From Cladorhizidae sp. MBARI D1340-BT2 (lineage: Eukaryota > Porifera > Demospongiae > Poecilosclerida > Cladorhizidae): a stretch of 64,000 nt of DNA. Location: contig JAQNBH010000002.1 in assembly GCA_028752905.1 (NCBI GenBank), forward strand, positions 21,649,059 through 21,713,058, given 5' to 3'. Shown here piece by piece: positions 1 through 12,043 of this stretch. The first letter of the stretch is position 1. Each line of letters opens with the position of its first letter. The position numbers and the translations under genes were made by a program. A model generated the notes under the pieces. The model was not told the origin of the DNA. It saw only the letters and a list, made by a program, of their open reading frames with translations, and ran no database searches.

Positions 1-912
1 AAATCACCATAACTTGCTAATACTTAGAGTACTCAAAATTTTGGCACGTACAAAAGACAGATAATTAGAAGGGCTATCTGATGATATAAAAATTATCTTT
101 TTTGGGTAAAGTGTAGAAATGTTATGAGCTTTACGGCAAAATAACAAGATTTTTTGGGGGAAAATGAGAAACATATATATAGACCAAATTAGGGCAAATA
201 TCAAGATAGAGAACACACAATGAAACCTATCATTCGAATCATATCAAGTCCATTACAGTGAAGTGTGCAGAATATTATGGATGTTTGATATCAACAGAGA
301 GCACAGGGAGAGACCTATCTTAATAGCTATATATCAAGTTTATACAGTGAAGTGTGGAGAATCTATGAAGCTAACCTGTTTAGCATCAAGATAGAGAACA
401 CATAGAGAAACCTATCTTGTGATTCTATGTTTGCAGAATATACGGATGTTTGGTATCAAGAGAGAGAACAGAGAGAGGCCTACCTTTAGAGCTATATATC
501 AAGTCTATTCAGTGAAGTGTGGAGAATCTATGAAGCTAACATGTTTAGCTCAAGATAGAGAACACTGAGAGATACCTATCTTGCAAGTCCATTACAGTGA
601 AGTGTGCAGCATATATGGATGTTTGGTATCAAGAGAGAGCACTTAGAGAGTCCTATCTTAATAGCTATACATCAAGTCTATTCAGTGAAGTGTGGATAAT
701 CTACGAAGCTAACATGTTTAGCATCAAGTAAGAGTACAATTCATAACTGCCCTAATTAACAAGACCAAAGTCCCAGATTTTGTCAACTGATAGAGAAGGC
801 CCTTATCTGCAACATGTCAACAGATTATCAATAAATGTAGTGGTTTTTCACTGGCAGGCCACCGCTTTGGCAACTGGAAAACGCCAGGAAAGATCGCAAA
901 CCTTACCACTTC
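1..912. repeat. Unit 1: three-dimer unit with a hybrid dimer 3/5
   Basis: Head 1-199, dimers at 200-384, 385-548 and 549-722, tail 723-912. The third dimer begins like dimer 3 of class A units ('gcagcatatatgg', C at 610) and finishes like dimer 5 ('gtggataatctacg', T at 697). This is what an unequal exchange between dimers 3 and 5 would leave, removing two dimers (338 bp) from a 1250 bp unit. The switch lies between 611 and 696. Confidence 0.85.
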
Positions 913-1111
913 AAATCACCATAACTTGCTAATACTTAGAGTACTCAAAATTTTGGCACGTACAAAAGACAGATAATTAGAAGGGCTATCTGATGATATA
1001 AAAATTATCTTTTTTGGGTAAAGTGTAGAAATGTTATGAGCTTTACGGCAAAATAACAAGATTTTTTGGGGGAAAATGAGAAACATATATATAGACCAAA
1101 TTAGGGCAAAT
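913..1111. repeat. Head module of a class A unit
   Basis: About 199 bp here and 195 bp in units lacking the (TA)2 extension in 'acatatatatag'. It shows no obvious similarity to the 80-95 bp monomer. Landmarks are a 10 bp palindrome CAAAATTTTG, 'gatataaaaattatc', a T-run, then 'gcttTacggcaaaaTaac' and a G-tract of 5-7. The alternative haplotype in D and B2 units reads 'gcttCacggcaaaaAaac' and 'ttttcgggggg'. Confidence 0.85.
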
Positions 1112-1296
1112 ATCAAGATAGAGAACACACAATGAAACCTATCATTCGAATCATATCAAGTCCATTACAGTGAAGTGTGCAGAATATTATGGATGTTTGA
1201 TATCAACAGAGAGCACAGGGAGAGACCTATCTTAATAGCTATATATCAAGTTTATACAGTGAAGTGTGGAGAATCTATGAAGCTAACCTGTTTAGC

Positions 1297-1972
1297 ATCA
1301 AGATAGAGAACACATAGAGAAACCTATCTTGTGATTCTATGTTTGCAGAATATACGGATGTTTGGTATCAAGAGAGAGAACAGAGAGAGGCCTACCTTTA
1401 GAGCTATATATCAAGTCTATTCAGTGAAGTGTGGAGAATCTATGAAGCTAACATGTTTAGCTCAAGATAGAGAACACTGAGAGATACCTATCTTGCAAGT
1501 CCATTACAGTGAAGTGTGCAGCATATATGGATGTTTGGTATCAAGAGAGAGCACTTAGAGAGTCCTATATTAATAGCTATACATCAAGTCTATTCAGTGA
1601 AGTGTGGAGAATCTATGAAGCTAACCTGTTTAGCATCAAGATAGAGAACACATAGAGAAACCTATCTTGTGATTCTATGTTTGCAGAATATACGGATGTT
1701 TGGTATCAAGAGAGAGAACAGAGAGAGGCCTACCTTTAGAGCTATATATCAAGTCTATTCAGTGAAGTGTGGAGAATCTATGAAGCTAACATGTTCAGCT
1801 CAAGATAGAGAACACTGAGAGATACCTATCTTGCAAGTCCATTACAGTGAAGTGTGCAGAATATATGGATGTTTGGTATCAAGAGAGAGCACTTAGAGAG
1901 TCCTATCTTAATAGCTATACATCAAGTCTATTCAGTGAAGTGTGGATAATCTACGAAGCTAACATGTTTAGC
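1297..1972. repeat. Duplicated dimer pair (2-3 and 4-5) inside a unit
   Basis: Two consecutive 338 bp segments, 1297-1634 and 1635-1972. Both begin 'atcaagatagagaacacat' and each is made of a 164 bp and a 174 bp dimer. The length gap between class A and class B units (1250 against 912) equals one such segment. Confidence 0.9.
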
Positions 1973-2162
1973 ATCAAGTAAGAGTACAATTCATAACTGC
2001 CCTAATTAACAAGACCAAAGTCCCAGATTTTGTCAACTGATAGAGAAGGCCCTTATCTGCAACATGTCAACAGATTATCAATAAATGTAGTGGTTTTTCA
2101 CTGGCAGGCCACCGCTTTGGCAACTGGAAAACGCCAGGAAAGATCGCAAACCTTACCACTTC
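1973..2162. repeat. Tail module of the repeat unit
   Basis: A 190 bp segment from 'atcaagtaagagtac' to 'ttaccacttc', present in every complete unit. Variable marks define lineages: 'catgtcaac' with 'gatcgc' (A and most B1) against 'catgtgaac' with 'aatccc' or 'aatcac' (B2 and D), and 'ggtttttcac' against 'ggttttcac' (the 402 bp D units). It contains AATAAA at 2080-2085 followed by 'tgtagtggttttt'. No obvious similarity to the monomer cassette was seen beyond the shared 'atcaag' at the joint. Confidence 0.85.
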
Positions 2163-5100
2163 AAATCACCATAACTTGCTAATACTTAGAGTACTCAAAA
2201 TTTTGGCACGTACAAAAGACAGATAATTAGAAGGGCTATCTGATGATATAAAAATTATCTTTTTTGGGTAAAGTGTAGAAATGTTATGAGCTTTACGGCA
2301 AAATAACAAGATTTTTTGGGGGAAAATGAGAAACATATATATAGACCAAATTAGGGCAAATATCAAGATAGAGAACACACAATGAAACCTATCATTCGAA
2401 TCATATCAAGTCCATTACAGTGAAGTGTGCAGAATATTATGGATGTTTGATATCAACAGAGAGCACAGGGAGAGACCTATCTTAATAGCTATATATCAAG
2501 TTTATACAGTGAAGTGTGGAGAATCTATGAAGCTAACCTGTTTAGCATCAAGATAGAGAACACATAGAGAAACCTATCTTGTGATTCTATGTTTGCAGAA
2601 TATACGGATGTTTGGTATCAAGAGAGAGAACAGAGAGAGGCCTACCTTTAGAGCTATATATCAAGTCTATTCAGTGAAGTGTGGAGAATCTATGAAGCTA
2701 ACATGTTTAGCTCAAGATAGAGAACACTGAGAGATACCTATCTTGCAAGTCCATTACAGTGAAGTGTGCAGCATATATGGATGTTTGGTATCAAGAGAGA
2801 GCACTTAGAGAGTCCTATCTTAATAGCTATACATCAAGTCTATTCAGTGAAGTGTGGAGAATCTATGAAGCTAACCTGTTTAGCATCAAGATAGAGAACA
2901 CATAGAGAAACCTATCTTGTGATTCTATGTTTGCAGAATATACGGATGTTTGGTATCAAGAGAGAGAACAGAGAGAGGCCTACCTTTAGAGCTATATATC
3001 AAGTCTATTCAGTGAAGTGTGGAGAATCTATGAAGCTAACATGTTCAGCTCAAGATAGAGAACACTGAGAGATACCTATCTTGCAAGTCCATTACAGTGA
3101 AGTGTGCAGAATATATGGATGTTTGGTATCAAGAGAGAGCACTTAGAGAGTCCTATCTTAATAGCTATACATCAAGTCTATTCAGTGAAGTGTGGATAAT
3201 CTACGAAGCTAACATGTTTAGCATCAAGTAAGAGTACAATTCATAACTGCCCTAATTAACAAGACCAAAGTCCCAGATTTTGTCAACTGATAGAGAAGGC
3301 CCTTATCTGCAACATGTCAACAGATTCTCAATAAATGTAGTGGTTTTTCACTGGCAGGCCACCGCTTTGGCAACTGGAAAACGCCAGGAAAGATCGCAAA
3401 CCTTACCACTTCAAATCACCATAACTTGCTAATACTTAGAGTACTCAAAATTTTGGCACGTACAAAAGACAGATAATTAGAAGGGCTATCTGATGATATA
3501 AAAATTATCTTTTTTGGGTAAAGTGTAGAAATGTTATGAGCTTTACGGCAAAATAACAAGATTTTTTGGGGGAAAATGAGAAACATATAGACCAAATTAG
3601 GGCAAATATCAAGATAGAGAACACACAATGAAACCTATCATTCGAATCATATCAAGTCCATTACAGTGAAGTGTGCAGAATATTATGGATGTTTGATATC
3701 AACAGAGAGCACAGGGAGAGACCTATCTTAATAGCTATATATCAAGTTTATACAGTGAAGTGTGGAGAATCTATGAAGCTAACCTGTTTAGCATCAAGAT
3801 AGAGAACACATAGAGAAACCTATCTTGTGATTCTATGTTTGCAGAATATACGGATGTTTGGTATCAAGAGAGAGAACAGAGAGAGGCCTACCTTTAGAGC
3901 TATATATCAAGTCTATTCAGTGAAGTGTGGAGAATCTATGAAGCTAACATGTTTAGCTCAAGATAGAGAACACTGAGAGATACCTATCTTGCAAGTCCAT
4001 TACAGTGAAGTGTGCAGCATATATGGATGTTTGGTATCAAGAGAGAGCACTTAGAGAGTCCTATATTAATAGCTATACATCAAGTCTATTCAGTGAAGTG
4101 TGGAGAATCTATGAAGCTAACCTGTTTAGCATCAAGATAGAGAACACATAGAGAAACCTATCTTGTGATTCTATGTTTGCAGAATATACGGATGTTTGGT
4201 ATCAAGAGAGAGAACAGAGAGAGGCCTACCTTTAGAGCTATATATCAAGTCTATTCAGTGAAGTGTGGAGAATCTATGAAGCTAACATGTTCAGCTCAAG
4301 ATAGAGAACACTGAGAGATACCTATCTTGCAAGTCCATTACAGTGAAGTGTGCAGAATATATGGATGTTTGGTATCAAGAGAGAGCACTTAGAGAGTCCT
4401 ATCTTAATAGCTATACATCAAGTCTATTCAGTGAAGTGTGGATAATCTACGAAGCTAACATGTTTAGCATCAAGTAAGAGTACAATTCATAACTGCCCTA
4501 ATTAACAAGACCAAAGTCCCAGATTTTGTCAACTGATAGAGAAGGCCCTTATCTGCAACATGTCAACAGATTATCAATAAATGTAGTGGTTTTTCACTGG
4601 CAGGCCACCGCTTTGGCAACTGGAAAACGCCAGGAAAGATCGCAAACCTTACCACTTCAAATCACCATAACTTGCTAATACTTAGAGTACTCAAAATTTT
4701 GGCACGTACAAAAGACAGATAATTAGAAGGGCTATCTGATGATATAAAATTATCTTTTTTGGGTAAAGTGTAGAAATGTTATGAGCTTTACGGCAAAATA
4801 ACAAGATTTTTTGGGGGGAAATGAGAAACATATATATAGACCAAATTAGGGCAAATATCAAGATAGAGAACACACAATGAAACCTATCATTCGAATCATA
4901 TCAAGTCCATTACAGTGAAGTGTGCAGAATATTATGGATGTTTGATATCAACAGAGAGCACAGGGAGAGACCTATCTTAATAGCTATATATCAAGTTTAT
5001 ACAGTGAAGTGTGGAGAATCTATGAAGCTAACCTGTTTAGCATCAAGATAGAGAACACATAGAGAAACCTATCTTGTGATTCTATGTTTGCAGAATATAC

Positions 5101-7157
5101 GGATGTTTGGTATCAAGAGAGAGAACAGAGAGAGGCCTACCTTTAGAGCTATATATCAAGTCTATTCAGTGAAGTGTGGAGAATCTATGAAGCTAACATG
5201 TTTAGCTCAAGATAGAGAACACTGAGAGATACCTATCTTGCAAGTCCATTACAGTGAAGTGTGCAGCATATATGGATGTTTGGTATCAAGAGAGAGCACT
5301 TAGAGAGTCCTATCTTAATAGCTATACATCAAGTCTATTCAGTGAAGTGTGGAGAATCTATGAAGCTAACCTGTTTAGCATCAAGATAGAGAACACATAG
5401 AGAAACCTATCTTGTGATTCTATGTTTGCAGAATATACGGATGTTTGGTATCAAGAGAGAGAACAGAGAGAGGCCTACCTTTAGAGCTATATATCAAGTC
5501 TATTCAGTGAAGTGTGGAGAATCTATGAAGCTAACATGTTCAGCTCAAGATAGAGAACACTGAGAGATACCTATCTTGCAAGTCCATTACAGTGAAGTGT
5601 GCAGAATATATGGATGTTTGGTATCAAGAGAGAGCACTTAGAGAGTCCTATCTTAATAGCTATACATCAAGTCTATTCAGTGAAGTGTGGATAATCTACG
5701 AAGCTAACATGTTTAGCATCAAGTAAGAGTACAATTCATAACTGCCCTAATTAACAAGACCAAAGTCCCAGATTTTGTCAACTGATAGAGAAGGCCCTTA
5801 TCTGCAACATGTCAACAGATTCTCAATAAATGTAGTGGTTTTTCACTGGCAGGCCACCGCTTTGGCAACTGGAAAACGCCAGGAAAGATCGCAAACCTTA
5901 CCACTTCAAATCACCATAACTTGCTAATACTTAGAGTACTCAAAATTTTGGCACGTACAAAAGACAGATAATTAGAAGGGCTATCTGATGATATAAAAAT
6001 TATCTTTTTTGGGTAAAGTGTAGAAATGTTATGAGCTTTACGGCAAAATAACAAGATTTTTTGGGGGAAAATGAGAAACATATATATAGACCAAATTAGG
6101 GCAAATATCAAGATAGAGAACACACAATGAAACCTATCATTCGAATCATATCAAGTCCATTACAGTGAAGTGTGCAGAATATTATGGATGTTTGATATCA
6201 ACAGAGAGCACAGGGAGAGACCTATCTTAATAGCTATATATCAAGTTTATACAGTGAAGTGTGGAGAATCTATGAAGCTAACCTGTTTAGCATCAAGATA
6301 GAGAACACATAGAGAAACCTATCTTGTGATTCTATGTTTGCAGAATATACGGATGTTTGGTATCAAGAGAGAGAACAGAGAGAGGCCTACCTTTAGAGCT
6401 ATATATCAAGTCTATTCAGTGAAGTGTGGAGAATCTATGAAGCTAACATGTTTAGCTCAAGATAGAGAACACTGAGAGATACCTATCTTGCAAGTCCATT
6501 ACAGTGAAGTGTGCAGCATATATGGATGTTTGGTATCAAGAGAGAGCACTTAGAGAGTCCTATCTTAATAGCTATACATCAAGTCTATTCAGTGAAGTGT
6601 GGAGAATCTATGAAGCTAACCTGTTTAGCATCAAGATAGAGAACACATAGAGAAACCTATCTTGTGATTCTATGTTTGCAGAATATACGGATGTTTGGTA
6701 TCAAGAGAGAGAACAGAGAGAGGCCTACCTTTAGAGCTATATATCAAGTCTATTCAGTGAAGTGTGGAGAATCTATGAAGCTAACATGTTCAGCTCAAGA
6801 TAGAGAACACTGAGAGATACCTATCTTGCAAGTCCATTACAGTGAAGTGTGCAGAATATATGGATGTTTGGTATCAAGAGAGAGCACTTAGAGAGTCCTA
6901 TCTTAATAGCTATACATCAAGTCTATTCAGTGAAGTGTGGATAATCTACGAAGCTAACATGTTTAGCATCAAGTAAGAGTACAATTCATAACTGCCCTAA
7001 TTAACAAGACCAAAGTCCCAGGTTTTGTCAACTGATAGAGAAGGCCCTTATCTGCAACATGTCAACAGATTCTCAATAAATGTAGTGGTTTTTCACTGGC
7101 AGGCCACCGCTTTGGCAACTGGAAAACGCCAGGAAAGATCGCAAACCTTACCACTTC

Positions 7158-7727
7158 AAATCACCATAACTTGCTAATACTTAGAGTACTCAAAATTTTG
7201 GCACGTACAAAAGACAGATAATTAGAAGGGCTATCTGATGATATAAAAATTATCTTTTTTGGGTAAAGTGTAGAAATGTTATGAGCTTTACGGCAAAATA
7301 ACAAGATTTTTTGGGGGGAAATGAGAAACATATAGACCAAATTAGGGCAAATATCAAGATAGAGAACACACAATGAAACCTATCATTCGAATCATATCAA
7401 GTCCATTACAGTGAAGTGTGCAGAATATTATGGATGTTTGATATCAACAGAGAGCACAGGGAGAGACCTATCTTAATAGCTATATATCAAGTTTATACAG
7501 TGAAGTGTGGAGAATCTATGAAGCTAACATGTTTAGCATCAAGTAAGAGTACAATTCATAACTGCCCTAATTAACAAGACCAAAGTCCCAGATTTTGTCA
7601 ACTGATAGAGAAGGCCCTTATCTGCAACATGTCAACAGATTATCAATAAATGTAGTGGTTTTTCACTGGCAGGCCACCGCTTTGGCAACTGGAAAACGCC
7701 AGGAAAGATCGCAAACCTTACCACTTC
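7158..7727. repeat. Class C unit: the only one-dimer unit (570 bp)
   Basis: Head 7158-7352, a single dimer 7353-7537, tail 7538-7727. The dimer is dimer 1 ('gtttatacagtg', 'ggagaatctatg') up to 7519 and becomes the last dimer of a unit ('aacatgtttagcatcaag') from 7529. The join falls within the shared 9 bp at 7520-7528. It reads as a homologous unequal exchange between dimers 1 and 5 that removed four dimers. Confidence 0.9.
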
Positions 7728-8977
7728 AAATCACCATAACTTGCTAATACTTAGAGTACTCAAAATTTTGGCACGTACAAAAGACAGATAATTAGAAGGG
7801 CTATCTGATGATATAAAAATTATCTTTTTTGGGTAAAGTGTAGAAATGTTATGAGCTTTACGGCAAAATAACAAGATTTTTTGGGGGAAAATGAGAAACA
7901 TATATATAGACCAAATTAGGGCAAATATCAAGATAGAGAACACACAATGAAACCTATCATTCGAATCATATCAAGTCCATTACAGTGAAGTGTGCAGAAT
8001 ATTATGGATGTTTGATATCAACAGAGAGCACAGGGAGAGACCTATCTTAATAGCTATATATCAAGTTTATACAGTGAAGTGTGGAGAATCTATGAAGCTA
8101 ACCTGTTTAGCATCAAGATAGAGAACACATAGAGAAACCTATCTTGTGATTCTATGTTTGCAGAATATACGGATGTTTGGTATCAAGAGAGAGAACAGAG
8201 AGAGGCCTACCTTTAGAGCTATATATCAAGTCTATTCAGTGAAGTGTGGAGAATCTATGAAGCTAACATGTTTAGCTCAAGATAGAGAACACTGAGAGAT
8301 ACCTATCTTGCAAGTCCATTACAGTGAAGTGTGCAGCATATATGGATGTTTGGTATCAAGAGAGAGCACTTAGAGAGTCCTATCTTAATAGCTATACATC
8401 AAGTCTATTCAGTGAAGTGTGGAGAATCTATGAAGCTAACCTGTTTAGCATCAAGATAGAGAACACATAGAGAAACCTATCTTGTGATTCTATGTTTGCA
8501 GAATATACGGATGTTTGGTATCAAGAGAGAGAACAGAGAGAGGCCTACCTTTAGAGCTATATATCAAGTCTATTCAGTGAAGTGTGGAGAATCTATGAAG
8601 CTAACATGTTCAGCTCAAGATAGAGAACACTGAGAGATACCTATCTTGCAAGTCCATTACAGTGAAGTGTGCAGAATATATGGATGTTTGGTATCAAGAG
8701 AGAGCACTTAGAGAGTCCTATCTTAATAGCTATACATCAAGTCTATTCAGTGAAGTGTGGATAATCTACGAAGCTAACATGTTTAGCATCAAGTAAGAGT
8801 ACAATTCATAACTGCCCTAATTAACAAGACCAAAGTCCCAGATTTTGTCAACTGATAGAGAAGGCCCTTATCTGCAACATGTCAACAGATTCTCAATAAA
8901 TGTAGTGGTTTTTCACTGGCAGGCCACCGCTTTGGCAACTGGAAAACGCCAGGAAAGATCGCAAACCTTACCACTTC

Positions 8978-11135
8978 AAATCACCATAACTTGCTAATAC
9001 TTAGAGTACTCAAAATTTTGGCACGTACAAAAGACAGATAATTAGAAGGGCTATTCGGTGATATAAAAAATTTCTTTTTTGGGTAAAGTGTAGAACAGTT
9101 ATGAGCTTTACGGCAAAATAACAAGATTTTTGGGGGGAAAATGAGAAACATATAGACCAAATTAGGGCAAATATCAAGATAGAGAACACACAATGAAACC
9201 TATCATTCGAATCATATCAAGTCCATTACAGTGAAGTGTGCAGAATATTATGGATGTTTGATATCAACAGAGAGCACAGGGAGAGACCTATCTTAATAGC
9301 TATATATCAAGTTTATACAGTGAAATGTGGAGAATCTATGAAGCTAACCTGTTTAGCATCAAGATAGAGAACACATAGAGAAACCTATCTTGTGATTCTA
9401 TGTTTGCAGAATATACGGATGTTTGGTATCAAGAGAGAGAACAGAGAGAGGCCTACCTTTAGAGCTATATATCAAGTCTATTCAGTGAAGTGTGGAGAAT
9501 CTATGAAGCTAACATGTTTAGCTCAAGATAGAGAACACTGAGAGATACCTATCTTGCAAGTCCATTACAGTGAAGTGTGCAGCATATATGGATGTTTGGT
9601 ATCAAGAGAGAGCACTTAGAGAGTCCTATCTTAATAGCTATACATCAAGTCTATTCAGTGAAGTGTGGAGAATCTATGAAGCTAACCTGTTTAGCATCAA
9701 GATAGAGAACACATAGAGAAACCTATCTTGTGATTCTATGTTTGCAGAATATACGGATGTTTGGTATCAAGAGAGAGAACAGAGAGAGGCCTACCTTTAG
9801 AGCTATATATCAAGTCTATTCAGTGAAGTGTGGAGAATCTATGAAGCTAACATGTTCAGCTCAAGATAGAGAACACTGAGAGATACCTATCTTGCAAGTC
9901 CATTACAGTGAAGTGTGCAGAATATATGGATGTTTGGTATCAAGAGAGAGCACTTAGAGAGTCCTATCTTAATAGCTATACATCAAGTCTATTCAGTGAA
10001 GTGTGGATAATCTACGAAGCTAACATGTTTAGCATCAAGTAAGAGTACAATTCATAACTGCCCTAATTAACAAGACCAAAGTTCCAGATTTTGTCAACTG
10101 ATAGAGAAGGCCCTTATCTGCAACATGTCAACAGATTATCAATAAATGTAGTGGTTTTTCACTGGCAGGCCACCGCTTTGGCAACTGGAAAACGCCAGGA
10201 AAGATCGCAAACCTTACCACTTCAAATCACCATAACTTGCTAATACTTAGAGTACTCAAAATTTTGGCACGTACAAAAGACAGATAATTAGAAGGGCTAT
10301 CTGATGATATAAAAATTATCTTTTTTGGGTAAAGTGTAGAAATGTTATGAGCTTTACGGCAAAATAACAAGATTTTTTGGGGGAAAATGAGAAACATATA
10401 TATAGACCAAATTAGGGCAAATATCAAGATAGAGAACACACAATGAAACCTATCATTCGAATCATATCAAGTCCATTACAGTGAAGTGTGCAGAATATTA
10501 TGGATGTTTGATATCAACAGAGAGCACAGGGAGAGACCTATCTTAATAGCTATATATCAAGTTTATACAGTGAAGTGTGGAGAATCTATGAAGCTAACCT
10601 GTTTAGCATCAAGATAGAGAACACATAGAGAAACCTATCTTGTGATTCTATGTATGCACAATATACGGATGTTTGGTATCAAGAGAGAGAACAGAGAGAG
10701 GCCTACCTTTAGAGCTATATTTCAAGTCTATTCAGTGAAGTGTGGAGAATCTATGAAGCTAACATGTTTAGCTCAAGATAGAGAACACTGAGAGATACCT
10801 ATCTTGCAAGTCCATTACAGTGAAGTGTGCAGAATATATGGATGTTTGGTATCAAGAGAGAGCACTTAGAGAGTCCTATCTTAATAGCTATACATCAAGT
10901 CTATTCAGTGAAGTGTGGATAATCTACGAAGATAACATGTTTAGCATCAAGTAAGAGTACAATTCATAACTGCCCTAATTAACAAGACCAAAGTCCCAGA
11001 TTTTGTCAACTGATAGAGAAGGCCCTTATCTGCAACATGTCAACAGATTATCAATAAATGTAGTGGTTTTTCACTGGCAGGCCACCGCTTTGGCAACTGG
11101 AAAACGCCAGGAAAGATCGCAAACCTTACCACTTC
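8978..11135. repeat. Two mosaic units at the A/B1 domain border
   Basis: Unit 8978-10223 has a region II style head ('ctattcggtgatataaaaaa', 'gaacagttatg', 'aacatatagacc') on a full five-dimer class A body. Unit 10224-11135 has a class A head ('ctatctgatg', 'aacatatatatag') on a three-dimer body with the B1 mark 'tatgtatgcac'. The second switch lies between about 10405 and 10653. The two are near-reciprocal combinations of head and body. Confidence 0.8.
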
Positions 11136-12043
11136 AAATCACCATAACTTGTTAATACTTAGAGTACTCAATATTTTGGCACGTACAAAAGACAGATAAT
11201 TAGAAGGGCTATCCGCTGATATAAAAATTATCTTTTTTGGGTAAAGTGTAGAAAAGTTATGAGCTTTACGGCAAAATAACAAGATTTTTGGGGGAAAAAT
11301 GAGAAACATATAGACCAAATTAGGGCAAATATCAAGATAGAGAACACACAATGAAACCTATCATTCGAATCATATCAAGTCCATTACAGTGAAGTGTGCA
11401 GAATATTATGGATGTTTGATATCAACAGAGAGCACAGGGAGAGACCTATCTTAATAGCTATATATCAAGTTTATACAGTGAAGTGTGGAGAATCTATGAA
11501 GCTAACCTGTTTAGCATCAAGATAGAGAACACATAGAGAAACCTATCTTGTGATTCTATGTATGCAGAATATACGGATGTTTGGTATCAAGAGAGAGAAC
11601 AGAGAGAGGCCTACCTTTAGAGCTATATATCAAGTCTATTCAGTGAAGTGTGGAGAATCTATGAAGCTAACATGTTCAGCTCAAGATAGAGAACACTGAG
11701 AGATACCTATCTTGCAAGTCCATTACAGTGAAGTGTGCAGAATATATGGATGTTTGGTATCAAGAGAGAGCACTTAGAGAGTCCTATCTTAATAGCTATA
11801 CATCAAGTCTATTCAGTGAAGTGTGGATAATCTACGAAGCTAACATGTTTAGCATCAAGTAAGAGTACAATTCATAACTGCCCTAATTAACAAGACCAAA
11901 GTCCCAGATTTTGTCAACTGATAGAGAAGGCCCTTATCTGCAACATGTCAACAGATTATCAATAAATGTAGTGGTTTTTCACTGGCAGGCCACCGCTTTG
12001 GCAACTGGAAAACGCCAGGAAAGATCGCAAACCTTACCACTTC

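Larger units (their letters stand above)
913..2162. repeat. Class A reference unit (five dimers)
   Basis: Layout: head 913-1111; dimer 1 1112-1296 (185 bp); dimer 2 1297-1460 (164); dimer 3 1461-1634 (174); dimer 4 1635-1798 (164); dimer 5 1799-1972 (174); tail 1973-2162 (190). Dimers 4-5 repeat dimers 2-3 at the same 338 bp length but carry private marks: 'atgttcagctc' instead of 'atgtttagctc', 'gcagaatatatgg' instead of 'gcagcatatatgg', and 'ggataatctacg' instead of 'ggagaatctatg'. Class A is therefore a three-dimer unit with a duplicated dimer pair, or class B is the reverse; the array does not decide. Confidence 0.92.
913..5907. repeat. Approximately 2.5 kb higher-order repeat of paired class A units
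   Basis: Units at 913 and 3413 share the rare 'cctatattaatag' in dimer 3 and 'cagattatcaat' in the tail. The units that follow each of them, at 2163 and 4659, share 'cctatcttaatag' and 'cagattctcaat'. The pairs 913-3412 and 3413-5907 therefore look like two copies of a two-unit block. The third unit in each phase breaks the pattern. Confidence 0.65.
1..10223. repeat. Region I: domain of long (class A, ~1250 bp) units
   Basis: Nine units start at 1 (912 bp), 913 (1250), 2163 (1250), 3413 (1246), 4659 (1249), 5908 (1250), 7158 (570), 7728 (1250) and 8978 (1246). Markers of this domain are 'tatgtttgcag' in dimers 2 and 4, 'gcagcatatatgg' in dimer 3 and, in most heads, 'aacatatatatagacc' (units 3413, 7158 and 8978 carry the 4 bp shorter 'aacatatagacc'). 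The next unit, at 10224, has a class A head but a class B body, so the domain border lies inside it. Confidence 0.95.

Noticed and set aside
200..722. Alpha satellite, suggested by dimers near 170 bp
   Set aside because: The sequence does not match alpha satellite as I know it. The period is really 79-95 bp and the dimer length varies from 164 to 185 bp.
2101..2141. CENP-B box, because 'ctggaaaacg' in the tail resembles the core of the mammalian box
   Set aside because: The essential TTCG at the start and CGGG at the end of the box are absent. Only a short A-rich core matches.
2102..2142. NFI-type half sites (TTGGC ... GCCAG) and a CTGGC/GCCAG stem in the tail
   Set aside because: Spacing between half sites is about 11 bp rather than 5, the second half site is imperfect, and the possible stem is only about five base pairs with a long loop.
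7158..7727. Insertion of a mobile element as the cause of the cassette in longer units
   Set aside because: There are no terminal inverted repeats, LTRs, poly(A) tail or target-site duplication at cassette edges. The edges are monomer boundaries marked by 'atcaag'.
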